Shown: one piece after another, positions 35,937 to 43,990 of the stretch
How the letters are laid out: each line of letters begins with the position of its first letter
Numbering within the stretch: the first letter of the stretch is position 1
Source of the DNA: an uncultured Clostridia bacterium
Lineage (GTDB): Bacteria > Bacillota > Clostridia > Christensenellales > UBA1242
DNA: 64,000 bases
Direction of reading: 5' to 3'
NCBI GenBank assembly: GCA_934747775.1
Contig: CAKVHA010000007.1
Span: 1 to 64,000 of the forward strand
Program-made: the position numbers and the translations under genes
Notes under the pieces: model-generated
The model's database searches: none
The model's input: the letters and a program-made list of their open reading frames with translations, nothing else
Told to the model about the DNA's origin: nothing

Positions 35937-36024
35937 AAAAAAGGCATAAAAATAAATTGCCTTTTGGCTTTTAATTGTTTTTAATTATGACAACATTTTC
36001 TTATAAACCCACTGAGAAAATGTT
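35937..36024 (-). promoter_or_regulatory. Structured leader of rnjA (stem-loop plus terminator-like hairpin)
   Basis: On the minus strand: perfect 9-bp stem AACATTTTC / GAAAATGTT (35992-36024) with a 15-nt loop. Then AAAAGGCA...TGCCTTTTTT (35937-35965), which looks like an intrinsic terminator about 50 nt before the start codon. Candidate attenuator; could also make a short RNA. Confidence 0.5.
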
Positions 36025-36039
36025 TTTGTAACTGCATTT

Positions 36040-36068
36040 AATATACTACACTTTTGTCTATTTTGCAA
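36040..36068 (-). promoter_or_regulatory. Promoter of rnjA
   Basis: Minus strand: TTGCAA, 17-bp spacer, TATATT, giving a start near 36033. Confidence 0.6.
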
Positions 36069-36120
36069 GTGAAATTTGTATATATTTTATTTTTGGGCAT
36101 TTTAACCCTATTTGTTCGAC

Positions 36121-36153
36121 AAAAAAAATCACCAGCGTAAAACTGATGATTTA
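36121..36153 (-). terminator. Terminator of the 36297-37247 gene
   Basis: Minus strand: AAATCATCAG, TTTTACG loop, CTGGTGATTT and TTTTT. No gene is seen in 36154-36296. Confidence 0.8.
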
Positions 36154-36296
36154 GTGAAAATTTTATAATTCTAAAGTTCTTTTCAATGCTAAACATAGGT
36201 TAGTTTGACAAATTAAATATGAAAATTTAAAAACACTTTTAATAAGAAAAACAACAATATTTAGATACAAACAACAAATTTAAGACAATTTACTAA

Positions 36297-37247
36297 CTAT
36301 ATAATATATCGTTGGTCATAAAACTTATCGGTGTATTCTCTTGTTTTGGGTGCCATAACATTATATGGATCCAAATAATATTTTGCACCTGTTGCGCTGT
36401 AGTATGCAACAAGACCAAATATGTTGTTTACCAAAAGCGATACTGGAATGGTTATTATTAACCCCACGCCATATGTAAACACACCACCAAAAACGTTTAA
36501 GAAAATTAGTGTTAAAACAACCGCAAACGAGTTGGCAAATGTTTGACCGAAGCGGCGTTTTGGAACAACAAAGCCATCTTTAAGTGCAGCAAAAACCTTG
36601 TCGTTTTTAACAATCATTGCAGGAAGCCAACCGCAGAAAAGAGTGTGTTTTAGCGAGCTAATTAGGCAATATCCAATTAAGATTATAAATGGCGAAACAA
36701 ATATAAACGCTCCTCCCAATTTAAACAGCCTTAGCGAATACAAAAACAAATATGTTATGCCAAGATTTAAAGGAAACACTGTTATTAGCCTTACCAAAAC
36801 AAACGAAATGTTCTTTTTAAAGCTTTGTGCCATAGAACTTAAAAAGCCAAGTTTTGTATTGCTACTCATATAATAGTCAACAACAATTGATGTTGGCATA
36901 TTGTAAAAATTAAGCAGAATATGTCCAAGAATAAACAAAATAAACCCAAAAGACAACACCGAAAGGAAAATGTTTGCAAGGTTTTCGTTTACAATTGCAA
37001 TTAGTTTTTCAGAACAAATGCCAATTTCCATAATCAGTGCTTTAAGATCTAGCGTGCTTAAAAAGTCGGAATACACCATATCTAATCTTGCAAAAAATCT
37101 TTCGTTTACCAACAGATTGAAAATTGGAATAGCAACCACAAACGATAACCCGCCAATAATTAGTGCCGAGATTAAAAAATACAACATTATTTTAAATATA
37201 AGGTGACCATTAGAAAACATCAACCTGAAAGTATTTTTATAAAGCAT
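36297..37247 (-). CDS. Multipass membrane protein, unknown family
   Basis: 316 aa. Six or so hydrophobic helices (about 15-45, 90-115, 145-170, 176-200, 236-262, 264-285), with a long soluble loop after the first. C-terminal 30 residues hydrophilic (YYLDPYNVMAPKTREYTDKF). No motif recognised. It has its own terminator and lies directly downstream of the phage-like cassette's terminator, but nothing connects it to the cassette functionally. Confidence 0.75.
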   Translation of the reverse strand: MLYKNTFRLMFSNGHLIFKIMLYFLISALIIGGLSFVVAIPIFNLLVNERFFARLDMVYSDFLSTLDLKALIMEIGICSEKLIAIVNENLANIFLSVLSFGFILFILGHILLNFYNMPTSIVVDYYMSSNTKLGFLSSMAQSFKKNISFVLVRLITVFPLNLGITYLFLYSLRLFKLGGAFIFVSPFIILIGYCLISSLKHTLFCGWLPAMIVKNDKVFAALKDGFVVPKRRFGQTFANSFAVVLTLIFLNVFGGVFTYGVGLIITIPVSLLVNNIFGLVAYYSATGAKYYLDPYNVMAPKTREYTDKFYDQRYII

Positions 37248-37317
37248 TTATGTTACTCCGTATACAATATTTAAAATTAGTATACATTATAAGGTTAAAA
37301 AAAGCAATAAATAGCAC

Positions 37318-37356
37318 AAAAAAAATAAAAGAGTATGAAAAAACATACCCTTTTAT
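37318..37356 (-). terminator. Terminator closing the virion-gene cassette
   Basis: Minus strand: AAAAGGGTATG, TTTTTT loop, CATACTCTTTT and ATTTTTTTT, immediately after the last holin-like gene. Confidence 0.85.
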
Positions 37357-37362
37357 GATTTA

Positions 37363-37632
37363 TTATTCGGTTTTGTTTGAGTCGTCACTATGTGTTTCAT
37401 TGTTTGTATCCAATTGGTCGTTTGAGTTTGTATCACTACCAGCGCCAGAGTCGGAATTTGTTACTATTCCCAAAACAATTAAAACACCACAAATTGACAT
37501 AATTACATTTTCTATTGTTGTGCTTTCTATATGAAAACCCAAGAGTTTGCCAATACTTTCCACCAAAACAACCACTGCACTACTTAGTGCCACCCAAAAC
37601 GCATAGGTTTTAACTCTGTTCTTTAGATCCAT
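37363..37632 (-). CDS. Holin-like protein (phi-LC3/Phage_holin_1 type)
   Basis: 89 aa. N-terminal pattern NRVKTYAFWVALSSAVVVLVE, a second helix with SICGVLIVLGIVTNSDSG, then a hydrophilic Asp/Asn/Ser/Thr tail. This is the layout of the phi-LC3 class of phage holins. Last gene of the cassette; overlaps the other holin-like gene by 23 bp. No endolysin gene accompanies it in the window. Confidence 0.78.
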   Translation of the reverse strand: MDLKNRVKTYAFWVALSSAVVVLVESIGKLLGFHIESTTIENVIMSICGVLIVLGIVTNSDSGAGSDTNSNDQLDTNNETHSDDSNKTE

Positions 37633-37855
37633 CTTGCTGCTCCACAGGCTTCAGTTTTTCAAGTTCTATTTTAATTTCTTCCACATCATCTTTAATTTCG
37701 GTTACAACTCTTAACGAGTTTCCAAGCGCGTCTATGGTTTTTTGATACTTCTCTTCGCGCTTTTTACTGTCTTTTAGTTGGAAAAACAACAATATTAAAA
37801 ACAAAACCGCCCAAATGCCATTGCTAATGGCAAGGTTAAATATTTTCTCCCACAT
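37610..37855 (-). CDS. BhlA/UviB-type holin-like protein
   Basis: 81 aa. Starts with an N-terminal membrane helix (AISNGIWAVLFLILLFFQL), then KREEKYQKTIDALG and a helical tail EIKDDVEEIKIELEKLK. Strongly like BhlA/UviB proteins of Bacillus and Clostridium phages and plasmids. Overlaps both neighbours (20 and 23 bp), so it is tightly coupled in the operon. Confidence 0.82.
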   Translation of the reverse strand: MWEKIFNLAISNGIWAVLFLILLFFQLKDSKKREEKYQKTIDALGNSLRVVTEIKDDVEEIKIELEKLKPVEQQDGSKEQS

Positions 37856-38531
37856 TTATTACATACCTTTTAATAATTTCATTATTTTTTGCCAATTCTG
37901 CTTGGCTAGTAGGTAAATCGCTTAAAAAATTATTAACGCAAGCCTTTGCTCTTTCTATTTTGTAATCATTAACAACAGTTTCGCTATACTCATCACCAAA
38001 TGTAGGAACACATTCCATAATGTCAATATTATCATAATTTTCCTTAATGCTTAAAAATTGGTTTTGGTAATCTAGCTCGCTATTCTTCACTTCATCATCT
38101 ACAACTTTGCACTTTTTATCAACTTCCAAAATTAATTTGTTTAAGTCGTCCAGTTCGCTTACATATTTTACAGCATTACTTAAATCAAAATCGGATATCG
38201 CCTTGTCTTTGCAAATTTCCAATGACCCTTTCTTTATTAGCAACTTTTCACGAGTCACATTTACATCATTCAAACTTTTTTCAATTTCGTTTGCTTTATC
38301 CACTGAAAAAGTTGTTTTGCAAAACTTTGGCACATCGTTTGAAATGTTAAGTTTTTTAATAACATTACAAACCTTATTTAATTTATTTTCAAACATAGAT
38401 TTTTCAATTGCATCATATGCAGTTTTATTAAAATCATCTGTCATAGCACATTTCATATAACCTAATCCACCTTTTTCAAAAAAATTTTTCATTTTATATT
38501 TTTCAATAATTCTAAATGTTTGTTCAACCAT
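37836..38531 (-). CDS. Cassette protein with coiled-coil segments, unknown
   Basis: 231 aa from ATG 38531 (AGG at 5-nt spacing; a GTG two codons earlier is possible). Two or three coiled-coil stretches (about 85-110 and 120-165: KAISDFDLSNAVKYVSELDD then LNKLILEVDKKCKVVDDEV). Not recognised. Position between the tail genes and holins suggests a minor virion or tail-associated protein. Asn- and Lys-rich like the rest of the cassette. Confidence 0.65.
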   Translation of the reverse strand: MVEQTFRIIEKYKMKNFFEKGGLGYMKCAMTDDFNKTAYDAIEKSMFENKLNKVCNVIKKLNISNDVPKFCKTTFSVDKANEIEKSLNDVNVTREKLLIKKGSLEICKDKAISDFDLSNAVKYVSELDDLNKLILEVDKKCKVVDDEVKNSELDYQNQFLSIKENYDNIDIMECVPTFGDEYSETVVNDYKIERAKACVNNFLSDLPTSQAELAKNNEIIKRYVINVGENI

Positions 38532-38544
38532 AACCACCTAATGA

Positions 38545-39684
38545 TTAAATATCAATTGTTTTGTAAACATTACTGTTTCTAACCAAGTAAATTTTATCGT
38601 CAAAAACGAAGCCAGCAGAATAATTGTAATACATATTTTGCGACACCTTGTTTATGCCAGTAGAAACTTGAAGTATAACAATTTCTACACTGTTTAAATC
38701 GCATAAAATTATGTACAAGTTTCCGCCTACATAAAAAGCTGAAACATTTTTTGCATCCGATAAAATAGAATAAACAGGCATATTGAATGGTGACGCCATA
38801 TTTAAATTTACATCAACGACCAAAACATTATTTTCACCCTTGGCTATAAACTTACTTGCTGGCGCATCGCCATTAATTGTTTTAACTTCGCTGATAGTGT
38901 AGTTTTTTAAACTCTCCACAACACTTGTTGACGATACAGTCATATCACTGGCTATAGTAGCAACATATGTTTTACCCTTTGAAACAAACACTACATAATA
39001 GTTTATACTTGCCACAGGAACAACACACGCACTCATTGTATCCAATTCTGTCACAACAACTTCCAAATTCGATGTTTGATTTTTTAGATACAATTTATTG
39101 TTTTTCGCATATAAAATTAGCAAATTTTCTTTTTTAGAATTTGCGTTATAATTATACGCAATATCAAAGTATTTGACACTATTATTATACTTTATGTCAC
39201 AAAAGCCACTCAAAAGGTTTGATACACCCGAATAAGACTTCACTTCACCCAATATCGCAGAAATTGAGTTTTCATTATATGTTAACAAAAATTCCTGTGG
39301 TTTGATATCTACTTTTCCACACAGAGATATGTTTATATTCTTAATATTTTGACCGCTTTTAATAATGAAAATTTCCAACACATCTTCACCAGAAACATTA
39401 ATAAATTCGTTTACAAAAACAAAACTAGAAAATGTTTCGTTAAACACATTTGTGCCATTTATCTTTATAGTAACTTGCGCATTAGTGGAAACATATGCGG
39501 AAATATTTAACATAACCACATCACTTTGCGACATTAATTTAAGTTCTTTATAAAAATTTCCGTCAGTGCAATTATAATGAAAATTTACTTTTTTATCTTC
39601 AAAAATCGTGTCGTTTTCTTCCAGATTTTTTCTAACTAATTTTTGAGTATTATCATACACATAGTCAAAAGCTGAATTATTCAT
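38545..39684 (-). CDS. Cassette beta-rich protein (possible tail tip/receptor-binding)
   Basis: About 379 aa from ATG 39684, which lies inside the end of the upstream gene (8-bp overlap); GTAGGTG precedes it. Beta-rich, repetitive blade-like strands (FIAKGENNVLVVDV, SAFYVGGNLYIILCDL, AGFVFDDKIYLVRNSN) suggest a beta-propeller in the C-terminal two thirds. No family recognised. Place directly after the nozzle-like gene would fit a distal tail or receptor-binding protein; this is inference. Confidence 0.65.
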   Translation of the reverse strand: MNNSAFDYVYDNTQKLVRKNLEENDTIFEDKKVNFHYNCTDGNFYKELKLMSQSDVVMLNISAYVSTNAQVTIKINGTNVFNETFSSFVFVNEFINVSGEDVLEIFIIKSGQNIKNINISLCGKVDIKPQEFLLTYNENSISAILGEVKSYSGVSNLLSGFCDIKYNNSVKYFDIAYNYNANSKKENLLILYAKNNKLYLKNQTSNLEVVVTELDTMSACVVPVASINYYVVFVSKGKTYVATIASDMTVSSTSVVESLKNYTISEVKTINGDAPASKFIAKGENNVLVVDVNLNMASPFNMPVYSILSDAKNVSAFYVGGNLYIILCDLNSVEIVILQVSTGINKVSQNMYYNYSAGFVFDDKIYLVRNSNVYKTIDI

Positions 39685-41149
39685 AAACACCTACCAGAAG
39701 TTTTGCTTCACTTATATGTGCTGTTGCAGTTTCGCACTCAATTGTTAAATTAAACTTTTTACCTTTTACATTTACAGGTATTTCTTGCAATGTGTTTTTA
39801 CCGCTTACTTTTATTGTTTTAAACTTGTCATCATATCCCACTTTTACCGTAATATTAGTGGCGGTTTTAATAAATAATTTTTTACATATTTTTGTTTTGT
39901 TTGGTAGTGATGCGTCTTTGTAATATGTTTGCCACATCTTTTTTACTGGGTTATCTGTTGCATATTCACCAGTAAAATTTAGTTCTCTAATAGAGCTTGT
40001 ACCAAGTTTGTACGACACACACAAAACCAAGTTTGTTTTGTATCCCATAAGCATAGATAAATCGTGCAAAACGATTCCCCTATTTACCAGCACTCTTTCA
40101 TTATCCAAATCAACACATAAAACTGTATCATTAGGATAATAATTGTTACCTTGAGCACCAATATTTAAACCGTCGCCAAACTCCATAGCGCACGCAACAT
40201 AATAATATCCATTTATATAAACAGCTTTTGCACCTTCATTGGTTAATGTTTTAAACAATCGATTAATTTTTAAATCGAGCTTTTTTACCTTCAAACCATT
40301 AAGAGTATAAACACCATCTTGACTCATAAACACCAAACTTGTTCCCGCTTGAACAATTGTATTTCTTAGAATTATCTTTGTTCCATTAAAAACTGGCTCT
40401 AATGTGATTTGTTTTTTGCCTGTGTAATTTACAAGCCTATAAATTCCGTATTCACAAAATATATATAGATAATCATCATAACTTACAAGTTTAACAATAT
40501 TGCCAAGTTCCGAAGGAATTGTTATTGTTTTCATTTGCGAAAGATTAGCTATAATGTTGTGCGGATTTAGATCATTACAATAATACACAACACGTTTAAT
40601 GTCTGTGTTTTTCACAACAAACACAAAGCCAGCGTGCGAAACCACATCATAAATTCTATTTTCTGTACTTACGTTATATGTAGTAATATTATAGTTATCG
40701 TCAAAAACACAAAACTTACCTTCAGCAGAAAACAAAAGGTAATTAACATAGTTATAGGTGTAGTTTATAGTAATTGGTCTAACAGCAAACTGCGTAATTG
40801 AAGTATAACCTTCTTCGCTTAATGCTTTTAAATAACATCGTTTTAATGTGTATGTGCTAGCATCTAAAACAAGCATTATTGTTTCTTTTTTGCTTAGTGA
40901 TGAAAACGAGTAAAATTCAAGTGGTTTGTTGTAATCAAATTCTTTTTCATTAGCAACAGTTCCGCTTGTTTGAATTGTGAATTTCTTTACACCAAGACCT
41001 TGTGTTAACACCCCATTAAAATAATTAAAATTATATCCATTACAAGCACCTTCGCCATTAATGGTTTTTCCGTCATCATAATTTATTCCTTTAGAAAAAT
41101 CTGAAAAATCTAAAATTTTTTCTAAGGTGGAAAATGTTTTTTTAGCCAT
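39677..41149 (-). CDS. Tail nozzle/hub-like beta-propeller protein (P22 gp10/T7 gp12-type, tentative)
   Basis: 490 aa. N-terminal KILDFSDFSKGINYDDGKTINGEGA, a 'start-of-propeller' segment common in podovirus nozzle proteins, then repeated hydrophobic blades with Y/F-rich strands (DVVSHAGFVFVVKNT, KLVSYDDYLYIFCEYGIYRLV, SLVFMSQDGVYTLNG). A C-terminal beta-domain follows. Short-tailed phages close their tail tube with such a protein. Located after the adaptor gene, the right order for P22-like or T7-like tails. Assigned by context and fold impression only. Confidence 0.6.
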   Translation of the reverse strand: MAKKTFSTLEKILDFSDFSKGINYDDGKTINGEGACNGYNFNYFNGVLTQGLGVKKFTIQTSGTVANEKEFDYNKPLEFYSFSSLSKKETIMLVLDASTYTLKRCYLKALSEEGYTSITQFAVRPITINYTYNYVNYLLFSAEGKFCVFDDNYNITTYNVSTENRIYDVVSHAGFVFVVKNTDIKRVVYYCNDLNPHNIIANLSQMKTITIPSELGNIVKLVSYDDYLYIFCEYGIYRLVNYTGKKQITLEPVFNGTKIILRNTIVQAGTSLVFMSQDGVYTLNGLKVKKLDLKINRLFKTLTNEGAKAVYINGYYYVACAMEFGDGLNIGAQGNNYYPNDTVLCVDLDNERVLVNRGIVLHDLSMLMGYKTNLVLCVSYKLGTSSIRELNFTGEYATDNPVKKMWQTYYKDASLPNKTKICKKLFIKTATNITVKVGYDDKFKTIKVSGKNTLQEIPVNVKGKKFNLTIECETATAHISEAKLLVGVYE

Positions 41150-41152
41150 AGA

Positions 41153-41737
41153 CTACTCCCACCTTCTACGTTTTAAATTAGCACTATGACATATCTTTTT
41201 TGCATTGTTTTTTACATTTTCTATTTCAGTTTCAAATTTGTTTTGCCATACATTATATTCATCAATATTACCTTTTACAAACATATATTCCGAAACAACA
41301 CCATACACAAATATCCTTTCGCTTACACCGATTGGAAATGTCGTAATATTGTCATTAATTGTCACACCTTTTGGCAAATATGCGTACTTTATGACAATAT
41401 CGCATTTGTTTGTGACAATACCGCTAGGTTTTAGTGTGTATTTCAAAACTTCATTTTTTGTGTTTTTTACGCTTATAATATTAAAAATTTGTAAAGTTGA
41501 TATTTTTGAATAAGGCAAAACATCATACGTGTTATTAATTTGAAATGTGTCAATCAAATTAAAATAATTTGTTGCAATGTTTTGTTGAACAAGATTTATA
41601 CAATCTATTATAATATCTCGTTCTAATATTTCTTCGCTAGTTAATGTTATTGTTGCATCATTAGATGTTATCCTACTATACAGGTCTACATTTTGTAATA
41701 TTTCTAATACTTTTCTTATAATACTTTTTACTTCCAT
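41153..41737 (-). CDS. Head-tail adaptor protein (podovirus gp4/gp11-like, tentative)
   Basis: 194 aa. Helical N-terminus (DIIIDCINLVQQNIATNYFNLID), a beta-rich middle (YDVLPYSKISTLQIFNIISVK), helices again, and a basic C-terminus SANLKRRRWE. This pattern and its position between capsid and nozzle genes match tail adaptor/connector proteins that extend the portal. Ends 3 bp before the nozzle-like gene starts. Family call is moderate. Confidence 0.62.
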   Translation of the reverse strand: MEVKSIIRKVLEILQNVDLYSRITSNDATITLTSEEILERDIIIDCINLVQQNIATNYFNLIDTFQINNTYDVLPYSKISTLQIFNIISVKNTKNEVLKYTLKPSGIVTNKCDIVIKYAYLPKGVTINDNITTFPIGVSERIFVYGVVSEYMFVKGNIDEYNVWQNKFETEIENVKNNAKKICHSANLKRRRWE

Positions 41738-41749
41738 TTTTTCTCCTTT

Positions 41750-42121
41750 TTACATCCATACACTTTTAAATACGTTTAGTGGATCGTTTGATTTTTTATT
41801 AGAGTAATCTAACAATTTTGTTGTTTTATATTCATTTTCACTTTTAACTTTTTCTAACATTTTTAACTTAATTTTTTCATTATGTTTATCAATTTTTTCA
41901 ATACTATTATCGTTTTGATATATGTTTTTTAGTGTATAATTTATTACTCTACCATCTAGCGAATTATATGGAAAAGTTAATATATAACTTAAACTACCAT
42001 AATTGCTGCTATGTAATTCAAACTTTTTTGTGGACAAATTATATACAACATAAAAACTATTGTTGATTTGTTTTAATCTAGAAATTACATCAAACACATT
42101 GTCGTTAATTTTAATTTTCAT
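41750..42121 (-). CDS. Small conserved phage protein downstream of capsid gene
   Basis: 123 aa. DVISRLKQINNSFYVVYNLSTKKFELHSSNYG, then LTFPYNSLDGRVINY. The pattern resembles small proteins found beside the capsid gene in Clostridium and other Firmicute prophages. C-terminal half is Lys/Glu-rich helix. Probably a minor head or packaging-associated protein; exact role unknown. Confidence 0.6.
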   Translation of the reverse strand: MKIKINDNVFDVISRLKQINNSFYVVYNLSTKKFELHSSNYGSLSYILTFPYNSLDGRVINYTLKNIYQNDNSIEKIDKHNEKIKLKMLEKVKSENEYKTTKLLDYSNKKSNDPLNVFKSVWM

Positions 42122-42177
42122 TCAATCTCCTAAAAAATTTAGAGGGTGGTAAGACCCCACCCTCTAACTATTACAAA

Positions 42178-43362
42178 CTAAGATAGCGTAATGCCACTTA
42201 TTCTTACTTGACCATATGGTGCCGAACAAATTAAGTCGCCATATTTTACAAGTGTTGCATTGTAAGCTGCATAACCAGCTTTTTGAGTTAAGATGCTTCC
42301 GTTTTCATCACACATCCATTCCCAATCGCATAATTGATGGAATACGAAATCGTTTGTGTTTAGCAAGTACATTTTTCCTTTATCAACTAGTCTATCGGAA
42401 AGAAGTGGAGTTCCATAGAAGTCATACGCTTTAAAGCCACCCTCAATTTCCATTGTTTGAACAGGCTTATTAGCAGTAATTAAAAGACCTTGATATTTTC
42501 TTCTAACCGCTGGATCGCAAACAATAAAGTTAACTGGATTTCCTGAATTTGCTTCGGCAATATCCATTTGTTCAATAATTGCAAGTTCGCTAATTGCAGC
42601 ACCTAATGTTTTACTTACGCCACTAACAAAAGGGTTTGCAGATTTTGTTAAACCATAAACCGAAGTAACAGATGAATCAAACAAAGCATCAATACCAGTG
42701 ATTTCGTTGTTTAGTGAACCGTGGACAACAAAGTACATAGATCCTTCTGCAACATCGGTTAATGAATTTTCTTTATCAAAAGTAATTTTGTTTGTAGCTC
42801 TATCTACCGATAAAACTGTAAAGCCACTACCGCCAGTAGGAATAGTGCCATTGCTTCCATCACAAACATCTAAAACCATACCCTCCAAAATGCCTTGTGC
42901 GTTGTTTACCGTTAATGTTTTCTTGTCGGTGCTAATGCCACAAATCTCACTAATATATCCTTTGCCATTGCCGTACAACATACGAGCCATATTAAAGCTG
43001 CTTGCTTCAATTAAGCGTTCCATTTCATCGTTTAGCAAATTAACAAAAGCACCTGCACTGTTTTGACTTGCTCTAATTGCCTTGTCTGAAATTTCAATTT
43101 TGCCGTAAAGGTTTTTAAGAGTGCTTGTTAGGTTTACATATTTTGTGTTGCCAGTTGCAGGAAGTTCGCCAGTTTCGCTAGTAGCAACAATTCCGCCGTT
43201 TATCCCAATAGGTGCTAACACTTTAATTTCTTTACCATAAACGCCCTTTGTTGATTGTTTTATTTGAGCGAAAAATGGATTTGTTTTTAAATTAAGCATA
43301 TTGCTTAATACTCCAAGATACACTGTTTTTAGTGCACTGTTTGCTGTAGTAAAATCTACCAT
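42178..43362 (-). CDS. Major capsid protein, HK97-fold
   Basis: 394 aa. N-terminal PFFAQIKQSTKGVYGKEIKVLAPIG, an E-loop/spine-helix-like segment (LKNLYGKIEISDKAIRASQ), spine helix LLNDEMERLIEASSFNMARMLYG, a beta-rich insertion of about 80 residues (152-225), and a C-terminal P/A-domain ending with ATLVKYGDLICSAPYGQVRI. Typical of scaffold-assembled HK97-fold capsids. The adjacent scaffold gene and lack of a protease gene agree. No cleaved delta domain seen. Confidence 0.87.
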   Translation of the reverse strand: MVDFTTANSALKTVYLGVLSNMLNLKTNPFFAQIKQSTKGVYGKEIKVLAPIGINGGIVATSETGELPATGNTKYVNLTSTLKNLYGKIEISDKAIRASQNSAGAFVNLLNDEMERLIEASSFNMARMLYGNGKGYISEICGISTDKKTLTVNNAQGILEGMVLDVCDGSNGTIPTGGSGFTVLSVDRATNKITFDKENSLTDVAEGSMYFVVHGSLNNEITGIDALFDSSVTSVYGLTKSANPFVSGVSKTLGAAISELAIIEQMDIAEANSGNPVNFIVCDPAVRRKYQGLLITANKPVQTMEIEGGFKAYDFYGTPLLSDRLVDKGKMYLLNTNDFVFHQLCDWEWMCDENGSILTQKAGYAAYNATLVKYGDLICSAPYGQVRISGITLS

Positions 43363-43373
43363 AAAATTTTCTC

Positions 43374-43988
43374 CTATTTAAACATTTTTTTTGCCATTTC
43401 ACCTGCTTCATATACATTTTTAGGAGCATTACAACCAGTCGCCACAACATTACCTTTTGTGCCGGTCATAAGAAATGGCGAGTTATTTAGTTCTTTTAAA
43501 TAGTTATTTAAAATGGTTTCTTTTGCGGTTTTAGATAACTTTTCCAAAAGAAACTCATCATTGCTTACATTATTTAAAAGACTTGTGTAGTTGTTTTCCA
43601 AAACCACTGCATATGCCATTTCTAGCGGGGATTTGCCATTTGCAATTTCCTTGTCACCAACAATAACATTTGCAATTTCTTTAGAAAACTCTTTAGCTTT
43701 TGGATTTTTTGTGAAAAAATCGTCAAGCTTTTGTTGCCAGCCGTCAGTTTCAAAAAACGGTGTGTTAGCATTGTCGTTTTTTTGCTTTGTTAGTTCGCTT
43801 AGCTGCTGGCATTTTTTTGTAAATTCAACCTGTAAAGCATTGTAAGAACTTAGCAAGCTTTCACTAGACTTGAATTTACCAAGTGGAGAGCCTTCCCTTA
43901 AGCCCGTACTTTCATTTTCAACATCCGCCGCTGCGGTTAAAGTGGCTTCGTGGTTTGGTTGTTCTCCAATATTTTTAATGTTTTCCAT
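43374..43988 (-). CDS. Capsid scaffolding protein
   Basis: 204 aa, helical and acidic/lysine-rich. SPLGKFKSSESLLSSYNALQVEFTKKCQ is the usual start of phage scaffold/minor proteins, followed by a coiled-coil region and a C-terminal helical tail ending EAGEMAKKMFK, the likely capsid-binding end. Lies between portal and capsid genes, 11 bp before the latter. It would direct procapsid assembly and leave afterwards. Confidence 0.8.
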   Translation of the reverse strand: MENIKNIGEQPNHEATLTAAADVENESTGLREGSPLGKFKSSESLLSSYNALQVEFTKKCQQLSELTKQKNDNANTPFFETDGWQQKLDDFFTKNPKAKEFSKEIANVIVGDKEIANGKSPLEMAYAVVLENNYTSLLNNVSNDEFLLEKLSKTAKETILNNYLKELNNSPFLMTGTKGNVVATGCNAPKNVYEAGEMAKKMFK

Positions 43989-43990
43989 AA

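Noticed and set aside
35992..36024. 6S RNA or known riboswitch upstream of rnjA
   Set aside because: The stem-loop is short and none of the conserved motifs of known classes is recognisable.
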